From Aquihabitans sp. G128 (GTDB lineage: Bacteria > Actinomycetota > Acidimicrobiia > Acidimicrobiales > Iamiaceae), in contig NZ_CP077604.1 of NCBI RefSeq assembly GCF_019048865.1, positions 4,340,001 to 4,404,000 on the forward strand: DNA of 64,000 bases, in the 5' to 3' direction. This document shows, piece by piece, positions 8,954 to 16,025 of this stretch. Each line of letters begins with the position of its first letter. Positions within the stretch are counted from its first letter, which is position 1. The position numbers and the translations under genes are program-made. Below the pieces are notes generated by a model. The model was not told the DNA's origin. It saw only the letters and a program-made list of their open reading frames with translations, and ran no database searches.

Positions 8954-9687
8954 GCGTGTCGTCGGTCGCCACCCGGACCAACCGATCGGTGGTCGACCGC
9001 GTCGATGCCCTGGACTGGGCGGGGTTGGCGGCCGGGCTCGACGCCGCCGGCCTGGTGACCACCGAACCGCTGCTGACCGTCGACGAGTGCCGGGCCACGG
9101 CCGACCTGTTCGACGGGCCGGGCTTCCGGAGCACGGTCGACATGGCGGCGCACCGCTTCGGCGAGGGCCGCTACCGCTACTTCGCCCACCCGCTGCCGGC
9201 GCTGGTGGCCGAGCTGCGGGCGGCGTTCTGGCCCCACCTGCTGCCGATCGCCCGCGACTGGGCCGAGCGGCGCAGCCAGGACGCCCCGTGGCCCGACGAC
9301 CTCGACGACTGGCTGGCGCAGTGCCACGCCGCCGGCCAGGACCGGCCGACCCCGCTGCTGCTGCAGTACGGGCCCGGCGGCTGGAACGCCCTGCACCGCG
9401 ACCTCTACGGCGACCTGGTGTTCCCGCTGCAGGTGGTCTTCGGCCTGGACGAGCCCGGCGTCGACTACACCGGCGGCGACTTCGTGGTGGTGGAGCAGCG
9501 GCTGCGGGCCCAGTCCCGGGCGACCACCACGGCCATCGGGCAGGGCCAGGCGGTGGTGTTCACGACCCGGGACCGCCCGGTGCCGAGCGTTCGGGGGTGG
9601 TCGGCGGCGCCGGTGCGCCACGGCGTCAGCACCGTTCTGTCGGGCCGGCGCCGTACCCTCGGGGTCATGTTCCACGATGCCCGATGA
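8950..9687 (+). CDS. 2OG-Fe(II) oxygenase of the alkylation-repair operon
   Basis: Non-haem iron oxygenase of 245 residues, distinct from the AlkB encoded two genes later. Iron ligands are His149 and Asp151 (ALHRDLYG) and His224 (VRHGVS); Arg235 in RRTLGVMFHD is placed to bind 2-oxoglutarate. GTG at 8950 overlaps ogt by 4 nt and its stop overlaps the next ATG by 4 nt. The context argues for a role in the response to alkylation, perhaps removal of lesions AlkB does not take or hydroxylation of a protein; this is inference from position. Confidence 0.85.
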   Translation: MSVSSVATRTNRSVVDRVDALDWAGLAAGLDAAGLVTTEPLLTVDECRATADLFDGPGFRSTVDMAAHRFGEGRYRYFAHPLPALVAELRAAFWPHLLPIARDWAERRSQDAPWPDDLDDWLAQCHAAGQDRPTPLLLQYGPGGWNALHRDLYGDLVFPLQVVFGLDEPGVDYTGGDFVVVEQRLRAQSRATTTAIGQGQAVVFTTRDRPVPSVRGWSAAPVRHGVSTVLSGRRRTLGVMFHDAR

Positions 9688-9965
9688 CCGCCACCGCTGC
9701 CCACCCCTACCGGCTCGTCGGTGCCGACGGCCAGGTCCACGACAGCGCCGAGCCGGGCACCCTCGGCGGCCACCGCTCCGGCAAGCTCTACGGCCGCCTC
9801 GACTGCCGCAGCGCCCTGCGGTCGATCGCCGAGGGCGGCTACGTGGCCGACCGGGTGTTCTTCGCCGACGAGGCGACGGCGATCGCGGCCGGTTACCGGC
9901 CCTGCGCGGTGTGCCTGCGCCCGGAGTACGACCGCTGGAGGGCCGCCCAGCTCACCGGGCGGTGA
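9684..9965 (+). CDS. Stand-alone Ada-type metal-binding domain protein
   Basis: Small protein of 93 residues matching the N-terminal zinc domain of Ada, which in E. coli repairs methylphosphotriesters and turns on the adaptive response. Cys41, Cys74 and Cys77 align with three of the four Ada zinc cysteines (LDCRSAL and RPCAVC), but the fourth position, residue 45, is leucine. His30 or another residue would have to complete the site. No AraC or methyltransferase domain is attached. Start ATG 9684 and stop both lie in 4-nt overlaps with neighbours. A sensor or DNA-binding role is likely, but direct Ada chemistry is uncertain. Confidence 0.83.
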   Translation: MTATAAHPYRLVGADGQVHDSAEPGTLGGHRSGKLYGRLDCRSALRSIAEGGYVADRVFFADEATAIAAGYRPCAVCLRPEYDRWRAAQLTGR

Positions 9966-10729
9966 CCGCCTCGCTGCTGCCCCGTGAGCGCCGCGAGCTG
10001 GCGCCCGGGGCCGTCCACCTGCCCGACTGGCTCACGCTCGACGAGCAGCGGGAGCTGGTGGCGAGCTGCCGGGCCTGGGCCCGCCCACCGGCGCCGATGC
10101 GGGCCACGCGCCTGCCCAACGGCGGCGTGATGTCGGTGCGCACCGTGTGCCTCGGCTGGCACTGGGAGCCCTACCGCTACACCCGCTGGGCCACCGCGCC
10201 GGCGGAGGAGGGCGGCGCCCGCGAGCGGGTGAAGCCGTTCCCGCCCGAGCTGGTCGCCCTGGCGCGCCGAGCCGTGGCCGACGCCTACGGAGACGCCGGC
10301 GCCGCAGCGGCCTACGAGCCCGACTGCGCCCTGGTGAACCACTACGACGCCACCGCCAAGATGGGCCTCCACCTCGACAAGGAGGAGGTGTCGCCGGCGC
10401 CGGTGGTGTCGCTGAGCCTGGGCGATGCCTGCCGGTTCCGGTTCGGCAACACCGAGACCCGCGGCAAGCCCTACGTCGACGCCGAGCTGCGGTCCGGCGA
10501 CGTCGTGGTGTTCGGCGGGCCGTCGCGCTTCGCCTACCACGGCGTGCCCCGGATCTTCCCCGGCACCGGCGACCCGGCCATCGGCCTGTCGGAGGGCCGG
10601 CTCAACCTCACCATCCGGGAGACCGGCCTGACCGACGAGGTGGTCGACGCCGAGGAGGCCGCCCGCGCCGCCCGGGTCGCAGGCCGCTCGGGCCGTTCGG
10701 CGCGCAGGACGACGGGGGAGCAGGCATGA
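9962..10729 (+). CDS. alkB: AlkB family alpha-ketoglutarate-dependent DNA demethylase
   Basis: DNA repair dioxygenase of 255 residues that oxidises methyl groups off 1-methyladenine and 3-methylcytosine. Iron ligands are His137 and Asp139 (GLHLDKEE) and His193 (AYHGVPRI); Arg213 and Arg219 in RLNLTIRET bind 2-oxoglutarate. The NHYDATAKM segment before the HxD motif and the GDACRFRFGN strand are typical of bacterial AlkB. GTG at 9962 overlaps the Ada-like gene by 4 nt. The last 35 residues are Ala/Arg-rich and extend past the usual end. Confidence 0.93.
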   Translation: MTASLLPRERRELAPGAVHLPDWLTLDEQRELVASCRAWARPPAPMRATRLPNGGVMSVRTVCLGWHWEPYRYTRWATAPAEEGGARERVKPFPPELVALARRAVADAYGDAGAAAAYEPDCALVNHYDATAKMGLHLDKEEVSPAPVVSLSLGDACRFRFGNTETRGKPYVDAELRSGDVVVFGGPSRFAYHGVPRIFPGTGDPAIGLSEGRLNLTIRETGLTDEVVDAEEAARAARVAGRSGRSARRTTGEQA

Positions 10730-11340
10730 GCGCGGCACCGATCCCGAGCGCGGCCGACGGCGGTCCCGTGGTGGGGGAGGACGGCCTGGCCCGCTGCCCG
10801 TGGGGCGCCACCGACGGGCTGCTGCGCGAGTACCACGACGGCGAGTGGGGCGTGGGGGTCCACGGCGAGGCGCCCCTGTTCGAGCGCCTGGTCCTCGAGG
10901 GCTTCCAGTCCGGCCTGAGCTGGCTGACGATCCTGCGCAAGCGGCCGGCCTTCCGCACCGCCTTCGCCGACTTCGACCCCGAGGCCGTCGCGGCGTTCGT
11001 CGACGACCGGGTGGAGGCGCTCATGGCCGACGCCGCCATCGTCCGCAACCGGGCCAAGATCGAAGCGGCCCGCGCCAACGCCCGCGCTGTGGTGGCGCTC
11101 CGCGACCACGGCGGCCTCGACCGGTTCCTCTGGTCCCGTCGGCCCGCCACGTCCCCGGCGCCGACGGTGGTGCGCGAGGTGCCCGCCACGTCGCCCGAGT
11201 CGAAGGCGCTGGCCAAGGACCTGAAGGCCGCCGGCTTCCGCTTCGTGGGCCCCACCACCGCCCACGCCCTCATGGAGGCCACCGGCATGATCGACACCCA
11301 CCTCGTCTCCTGCCACCGCCGCGGCTGCGGCCCGGCCTGA
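10726..11340 (+). CDS. tag: DNA-3-methyladenine glycosylase I
   Basis: Base-excision glycosylase of 204 residues. Zinc ligands align with E. coli Tag: Cys24 and His37 (RCPW and EYHDGEWG), His192 and Cys196 (THLVSC). The acidic residue in YHDGEWG and the GLSWLTIL helix are family hallmarks. It ends the operon, overlapping alkB by 4 nt, and no further gene follows within 60 bp on the same frame of coupling. Together with Ogt and AlkB it covers direct reversal and excision of methylated bases. Confidence 0.95.
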   Translation: MSAAPIPSAADGGPVVGEDGLARCPWGATDGLLREYHDGEWGVGVHGEAPLFERLVLEGFQSGLSWLTILRKRPAFRTAFADFDPEAVAAFVDDRVEALMADAAIVRNRAKIEAARANARAVVALRDHGGLDRFLWSRRPATSPAPTVVREVPATSPESKALAKDLKAAGFRFVGPTTAHALMEATGMIDTHLVSCHRRGCGPA

Positions 11341-11406
11341 CCGCCGGCCCCGGCCCGGCGAACGGCTTTGGGTGGGGCGGAGCGAGGCCGCGAAGCTGGG
11401 TGCCTG

Positions 11407-12675
11407 ATGCCGCCCGTCGAGGAACCGTTCGTGTCGCCCAACCCGGATCGCCGCCCGCCCCGCGTGCTGGGGCAGTCGACCAAGCTCCAGAACGTCGTCT
11501 ACGAGATCCGGGGCCCGGCCAACGCCCACGCCGCCCGGCTCGAGGCCGAGGGCCACCGCATCCTCAAGCTCAACATCGGCAACCCCGGGGCCTTCGGCTT
11601 CGAGGCGCCCGACGCCATCGTGCGGGACATGATCTCGGCCCTGCCCGATGCCCAGGGCTACTCCGACTCCCGGGGCATCCTCAGCGCCCGCCGGGCCGTG
11701 GCCTCGCGCTACGAGGAGGTGCCGGGCTTCCCCGAGGTCGACGTCAACGACATCTACCTCGGCAACGGCGTGTCCGAGCTGATCATCATGACCATGCAGG
11801 CGCTGCTCGACGACGGCGACGAGGTGCTGGTCCCGGCGCCCGACTACCCCCTGTGGACCGCAGCGGTGAGCCTGGCCGGCGGGAAGGCCGTGCACTACCG
11901 GGGCGACGAGGCCGACGGGTGGGCGCCCGACATCGCCGACATCGAGGCGAGGATCACGCCCCGCACCAAGGCGCTGGTGGTCATCAACCCCAACAACCCC
12001 ACCGGCGCGGTCTACTCGCCGGAGGTGCTGGCCAAGCTGGCCCACGTCGCCCGCGAGCACCGCCTGCTGCTGCTGGCCGACGAGATCTACGACCGGGTGC
12101 TCTTCGACGGGGCCCAGCACACCTCGCTGGCCACCCTGGCGCCCGATCTGCTGTGCCTCACCTACAACGGCCTGTCGAAGACGTACCGGGTGGCCGGGTT
12201 CCGCAGCGGCTGGCTGGTCATCACCGGCCCCAAGGCCCACGCCGCCGGCTTCCTCGAGGGCATCCAGCTGCTGGCCTCCAGCCGCCTGTGCCCCAACGTG
12301 CCGGCCCAGCACGCCATCCAGGCCGCCCTCACCGGGCACCAGAGCATCGAGGAGCTGATCCTGCCCGGAGGGCGCCTCCTGGCCCAGCGCGACGCCGCGG
12401 TGTCGGGCCTCAACGCCATCCCCGGCGTGAGCTGCGTCGAGCCCAAGGGCGCCCTCTACGTGTTCCCCCGCCTCGACCCCGAGGTCCACGAGGTCCACGA
12501 CGACGCCCAGCTGGTGCTCGACCTGTTGCTGCAGGAGAAGATCCTCGTGGTGCAGGGCACCGGCTTCAACTGGCCCGACCACGACCACCTGCGCTTCGTG
12601 ACCCTCGCCGGCGCCGACGTGCTCACCGACGCCATCGAGCGGTTCGGCAACTTCCTCTCGTCGTACCGCCAGTAG
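11407..12675 (+). CDS. Pyridoxal-phosphate aminotransferase, alanine/aspartate type
   Basis: Class I/II aminotransferase of 422 residues. The PLP lysine lies in NGLSKTYRVAGFRSGW near residue 245; NPNNPTGAVY and the ADEIYD stretch are the standard cofactor and substrate motifs. Overall it resembles AlaA-type alanine-pyruvate transaminases (KLNIGNPGAFGFEAPD near the N-terminus). ATG at 11407 is used because the conserved start LGQSTKLQNVVYEIRGP follows soon after. It stands alone, 66 bp after tag, and its role is probably in alanine or glutamate metabolism. Confidence 0.9.
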   Translation: MPPVEEPFVSPNPDRRPPRVLGQSTKLQNVVYEIRGPANAHAARLEAEGHRILKLNIGNPGAFGFEAPDAIVRDMISALPDAQGYSDSRGILSARRAVASRYEEVPGFPEVDVNDIYLGNGVSELIIMTMQALLDDGDEVLVPAPDYPLWTAAVSLAGGKAVHYRGDEADGWAPDIADIEARITPRTKALVVINPNNPTGAVYSPEVLAKLAHVAREHRLLLLADEIYDRVLFDGAQHTSLATLAPDLLCLTYNGLSKTYRVAGFRSGWLVITGPKAHAAGFLEGIQLLASSRLCPNVPAQHAIQAALTGHQSIEELILPGGRLLAQRDAAVSGLNAIPGVSCVEPKGALYVFPRLDPEVHEVHDDAQLVLDLLLQEKILVVQGTGFNWPDHDHLRFVTLAGADVLTDAIERFGNFLSSYRQ

Positions 12676-12769
12676 CGGCTCCCCGAGCGGAGCCCGCCGG
12701 AGATCGGTAGGGTCCGCGGCGCAGCGGCGATCTTGGGGAACGCCGAGCGGGACAGATCGGGGAACAGCG

Positions 12770-13156
12770 ATGGCCGTCCGCCATCCCGTCGACGAGGTGC
12801 TCCAGGGCGAGCTCTTGGACCTCCTGCGTGCCGTGCAGGCCAGCACGCCGGTCATCACCACCATCGCCGACGGTCGGCCGAACTGGATCGTCGGCGTCGA
12901 CGAGCGCGGCGTGCGGGTGGAGACCGAGGCCAGTCGGGAGAAGGGCACGGGCGACCAGCTGGTGGCGGCGTGGATGCTGCAGGTGGCGTGGGACCACCTC
13001 CGCACGCACGGTTCCCTGCAGAACCGCTACCTGGTGGCCACCAGCGGGCTCAGCGTGAAGCGGTCGTCCGCGGTCTGCGCGTTGCTCGCTCGGCTGCCGG
13101 GCGTGACGGTGGCGTCCACCCGCCCCATCGAGCTGCGCTACCAGTCCATCGCCTGA
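12770..13156 (+). CDS. Hypothetical protein, 128 residues
   Basis: I do not recognise this protein. GGGGA lies 6-7 nt before ATG 12770 and third positions are strongly G/C, so it is a credible gene. It is soluble, with an N-terminal helix (DEVLQGELLDLLRAVQAS), a short strand pair (NWIVGVDERGVRVETE) and a helical centre with a Trp-rich face (LVAAWMLQVAWDHLRTHG). SLQNRYLVATSGLSVKRSSA suggests a small nucleic-acid-binding or winged-helix-like fold, but this is only an impression. Confidence 0.7.
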   Translation: MAVRHPVDEVLQGELLDLLRAVQASTPVITTIADGRPNWIVGVDERGVRVETEASREKGTGDQLVAAWMLQVAWDHLRTHGSLQNRYLVATSGLSVKRSSAVCALLARLPGVTVASTRPIELRYQSIA

Positions 13157-13222
13157 CCTCGACCGGCGGCCCGAGCAGCCGGATCGGTGGGCCGGATCGG
13201 TGCCGAGCGTCGGCGCAGGGGC

Positions 13223-14050
13223 TCAGCGGGTGGTGGGGTCGGAGAAGTAGGTGGCGTCGCCGGGGGTGAGGTGGCCGATGTAGAGGCCCGGCCGCCCGGG
13301 GTGCACGGCGGTGGTGGGCACGTCGAGCGAGTCGGTGTGGCCGGCGTCGGTCCAGCTCGGCTCGGTGTCGCGGTCGGCCAGCGACCACGCCTTCACCGTG
13401 ACCGCGGTGCCTCTGATGCGGGCGCAGAGCCGCCACGGGAACGGCTCGAGGTCGAGCATGCTGCGACCGAGGGCGCCGGCCAGGTCGAGCTGGCCCACCA
13501 GGTGCATGGGCTCGGCGGCGGCGCTGTCGGCCAGGTGCACGTTGAGCGTCCACCGGGCGCCGTACCAGATGTTGTCGGACACGGTGATGGCCTGGGTGCG
13601 GCCGTCGTGGCGCCGGGCCTGGAGCACCAGGCCGGGCTGCACGTTGTGGGTGTTGGGCCCGTGCCAGGTCACGCACGACGCCTGGTCGAGGGCCACGGGC
13701 GTGCCGCGGCGGACCAGGGCCAGCCGGACGTTGCCGCCGGTGTTGCTCGCCGGTGCGTGCACCACGACGGCGCGCCCGTCGACCGTGGTCTCGAACCGGC
13801 TCGCCCCGTCGGCGGTGATGGGCAGGGGGTCGTAGCCCGCCGGTGACGGGGCGGCGGCGCTCCGCTCGACCGGGGTGGGGTGGGCATCGGCCTTGGTGCC
13901 GGTCACCGCCTGGGGCGCGGTGCTGCAGCCGAAGGCGGCGAGGCCGAGGGCGGCGGTGGCCGCTAGGGCTCGGCGCGCCAGCGGGCGGTGGCCGACGGTG
14001 CGCGCCACGAGGCGAGGTGCCGCCGCCTGCGCTGCTCGCCCCCTGCCCAT
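13223..14050 (-). CDS. Secreted lipoprotein, paralogue of the protein at 40312
   Basis: Exported protein of 275 residues with lipobox AAFGC near residue 42. The mature part is beta-rich and shares blocks with the protein at 40312-41217: a Cys in C-x2-W near the middle, an NI-x-YG block (ITVSDNIWYGARW), PFPWRLCAR, a KAW/KVW strand, EPSW, and GLYIGHLTPGD near the end. Such strands resemble concanavalin-A-like sugar-binding domains, which is inference. GGGAGCAGG precedes the ATG. Function unknown; surface carbohydrate binding is one possibility. Confidence 0.78.
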   Translation of the reverse strand: MGRGRAAQAAAPRLVARTVGHRPLARRALAATAALGLAAFGCSTAPQAVTGTKADAHPTPVERSAAAPSPAGYDPLPITADGASRFETTVDGRAVVVHAPASNTGGNVRLALVRRGTPVALDQASCVTWHGPNTHNVQPGLVLQARRHDGRTQAITVSDNIWYGARWTLNVHLADSAAAEPMHLVGQLDLAGALGRSMLDLEPFPWRLCARIRGTAVTVKAWSLADRDTEPSWTDAGHTDSLDVPTTAVHPGRPGLYIGHLTPGDATYFSDPTTR

Positions 14051-14135
14051 GTGCCTGCTCCCGGTTGCCCTTGCCGTCCGCCTCTGACGGATCGTCAGCT
14101 TGGCAGATCGGCACCGGGGGGCGTTAGTGGAGGGG

Positions 14136-14534
14136 TCAGCCCGATGTCGACAGCCGCTGCAGCGCGGCGAGCGCGTCGTCGGCCCGCTCGAGCGGGACCA
14201 GCAGGTGATCGTGGTGGAACCCGGCCAGCACGTTGGCGCTGATGCCCTCGGCGGTGAGGGCAGCGCTCACCGCGGCCGTCAGGCCCACGGCGGCGAGCGA
14301 CGACCGCACCTCCAGCGTGATCCACGCCAGCACGAGGTCGTAGGCCCAGCCGTGCTCGTCGGCCACGGAGCGGGGCACCACCCACGTGGTGCCCTCGTCC
14401 TCCACCACCGTCGCCAGGGCGCCCTCGGCGGGCGGCACGCGGCCGGGCCCGTGGCTCACGAACACGACCTCGCCGGCACGCCGGACCGGCCGCAGCGCGG
14501 CCAGCAAGGTCGACAGGTCGGTCTCGCCGGGCAC
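14136..14534 (-). CDS. ACT domain-containing protein
   Basis: Small regulatory-type protein of 132 residues made of two ACT-like halves. The first (residues 1-60) contains PRSVADEHGW and resembles the ACT_3 family; the second has LEVRSSLAAVGLTAAVSAAL and ISANVLAGFHHDHLLVPLE, the amino-acid-binding ACT_7 type. Such proteins bind amino acids and regulate enzymes, or act alone with unknown partners. The start is GTG 14534. It lies 46 bp downstream of surE on the same strand. Confidence 0.85.
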   Translation of the reverse strand: MPGETDLSTLLAALRPVRRAGEVVFVSHGPGRVPPAEGALATVVEDEGTTWVVPRSVADEHGWAYDLVLAWITLEVRSSLAAVGLTAAVSAALTAEGISANVLAGFHHDHLLVPLERADDALAALQRLSTSG

Positions 14535-14580
14535 CCGCCGATGCTCGCACAGCCAATGGCCGACGGCGCCCTCGGTGCGG

Positions 14581-15435
14581 TCAGGCGAAGCGGGGGCGGT
14601 GGAGGGTGCGGCGCTCGGTGGCGTCGGGGACGCGGTGGGCGACGTGGAGCTCGGCGCCGGCCACCAGGCTGGGCTCGATCGGGCCGTCGGGGCCGTCGGG
14701 CGGCACGGCGTCGGGCCAGGCCTCGGCGATGCCGATCAGGGTGGTGAGCGACGCCCAGCCGGCCTCGACGGTGCCCTGGTCGGTGTCGGGCTCGGGGACG
14801 TAGCCGGTGGCGGTGAGCTCCACCTGGAGGCGGTCGCCGTCGCGGCTGGAGACCGCGGCCCGCACGGCGCCGAAGGGGGCGAGCCGGGCCCAGCGCACGC
14901 CGAGCACGTCGGCCCGCTCGCGGGCGGGGACGTTCAGGTTCACCACCGAGCGGGGCGGGGCGGCGGCGACCAGCGGAACGGTCTCCACGGCGAGGGCCGC
15001 CGCGGTGTCCCAGTGCCAACGGTCGGCGGCCTCGAGGCTGACGGCGAGGCCCGAGATGCCGAAGTTCTGGCCGGTGAGGCAGGCGCCGACGGTGCCGGAG
15101 TGCAGCACCGAGCGGCCCGTGTTGAGCCCGGCGTTCGGTCCCGACACCACCAGCTCCGGCGGCGGGCCGAACCCACCGAGCATGGCGGCGACCACCGTGA
15201 GCGCCGGCGTGCCGGCCAGGGCGAAGGCCGTGCCCGGCGCCAGGCCGTCGACCTCGACCTCCCGCACCGGCAGCGCGGTGTCGGGCTGCAGGTTGCCGAG
15301 GGCGGCGCCCATGCCGCTCTGGTCGGTGTCCGGCGCGACCAGCAGGACGTCGTGGCCGGCCGCGGCGAGGGCCCGGGCCAGCACCTGGATCCCCTCGGAG
15401 TCGATGCCGTCGTCGTTGGTCACCAGCACGCGCAT
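14581..15435 (-). CDS. surE: 5'/3'-nucleotidase SurE
   Basis: Metal-dependent nucleoside monophosphate phosphatase of 284 residues. It starts MRVLVTNDDGIDSEG with the metal-binding Asp8-Asp9 pair. Ser near residue 40 in TDQSGMG and Asn in SGPNAGLN are the remaining metal and phosphate residues, all in the SurE order. NLNVPA is also conserved. The ATG at 15435 is the natural start, since the conserved MRVLVTNDDG begins there. SurE proteins salvage nucleotides under stress. A pair of repeated hairpins lies just upstream. Confidence 0.92.
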   Translation of the reverse strand: MRVLVTNDDGIDSEGIQVLARALAAAGHDVLLVAPDTDQSGMGAALGNLQPDTALPVREVEVDGLAPGTAFALAGTPALTVVAAMLGGFGPPPELVVSGPNAGLNTGRSVLHSGTVGACLTGQNFGISGLAVSLEAADRWHWDTAAALAVETVPLVAAAPPRSVVNLNVPARERADVLGVRWARLAPFGAVRAAVSSRDGDRLQVELTATGYVPEPDTDQGTVEAGWASLTTLIGIAEAWPDAVPPDGPDGPIEPSLVAGAELHVAHRVPDATERRTLHRPRFA

Positions 15436-15585
15436 GGCCCCAGTCTGCTGGGCGCCGGTGTCGCCCCGGTGGCCGTCCGCCCCCACCCGGGTGGACGACC
15501 GGTGATCGACCGGTGCCCGACCGGGCCCGCCGGTGCCGGCGGACCGCCGAGACCGGAGCCCAGCCCGCCACCCGGTCGCCCTCCT

Positions 15586-15638
15586 CTCGCAACTTGTGGG
15601 CCCAGAGCGCCGAAAACAGCGGTGTGGGCCCACAAGTT
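15586..15638. repeat. Hairpin repeat H1, copy a
   Basis: A 53-bp unit identical to copy b. It folds with perfect 14-bp arms, AACTTGTGGGCCCA at 15591-15604 and TGGGCCCACAAGTT at 15625-15638, around a 20-nt loop GAGCGCCGAAAACAGCGGTG. Confidence 0.88.
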
Positions 15639-15658
15639 CGGTGGGCTGGCCCGCACCG

Positions 15659-15711
15659 CTCGCAACTTGTGGGCCCAGAGCGCCGAAAACAGCGGTGTGG
15701 GCCCACAAGTT
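15659..15711. repeat. Hairpin repeat H1, copy b
   Basis: Exact second copy of the 53-bp hairpin unit, 73 bp further on, with arms at 15664-15677 and 15698-15711. Confidence 0.88.
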
Positions 15712-15778
15712 TCGGAGGGGGGTGGGGGGTGGCGGTCTCGCGCGGCGCGGGTGGACGACCGGTGATCGACCGTTGCCG

Positions 15779-15784
15779 TACCCT
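15779..15784 (+). promoter_or_regulatory. -10 element TACCCT, leaderless transcript
   Basis: TACCCT ends 7 nt before the GTG at 15792, fitting a leaderless TAnnnT promoter. Confidence 0.45.
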
Positions 15785-15791
15785 CGGCGTC

Positions 15792-15983
15792 GTGCCCGAG
15801 GATCGTGACGCCGCCGCCATCGACCCGCTGGCGCTCGAGCCGGGGGCCGACATCGTGGTGCACGGTCGGCGGCTGACCGTGGCGATGGTGGTGCCCCGCC
15901 GATCGGGGTTCGACATCGCCCCCACGTGCGGGGCGCCGGTGTTCTTCGACCCCGCCACCGACGAGCCCATCCGCCACCAGTAG
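15792..15983 (+). CDS. Small conserved-looking hypothetical protein, 63 residues
   Basis: Short acidic soluble protein starting at GTG 15792 and read VPEDRDAAAIDPLALEPGAD. It contains a VVHGRRLTVAMVVPRRSGFD strand pair and a single Cys in APTCGAPVFFD near the end. It is too short for fold assignment and I do not recognise the family. A -10-like TACCCT 7 nt upstream and strong third-position G/C support it as a gene. It ends 42 bp before the channel gene on the same strand. Confidence 0.65.
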   Translation: MPEDRDAAAIDPLALEPGADIVVHGRRLTVAMVVPRRSGFDIAPTCGAPVFFDPATDEPIRHQ

Positions 15984-16025
15984 CCGTCTACCCTCGTGCC
16001 GTCCGGCGGTGCGGGAGGTGGGTCG

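Larger units (their letters stand above)
15489..15772. repeat. 24-bp direct repeat enclosing twin hairpins
   Basis: GGGTGGACGACCGGTGATCG followed by ACCG occurs at 15489-15512 and again at 15749-15772, identical over 24 nt. The two hairpins at 15586-15711 lie between the copies. This fills the 356-bp gap between the divergent surE and 15792 genes; no coding frame is convincing here. Confidence 0.8.

Noticed and set aside
15591..15711. Hairpins as ordinary transcription terminators
   Set aside because: They lie in a divergent gap, upstream of both flanking genes, and none carries a U tract; kept as repeats instead.
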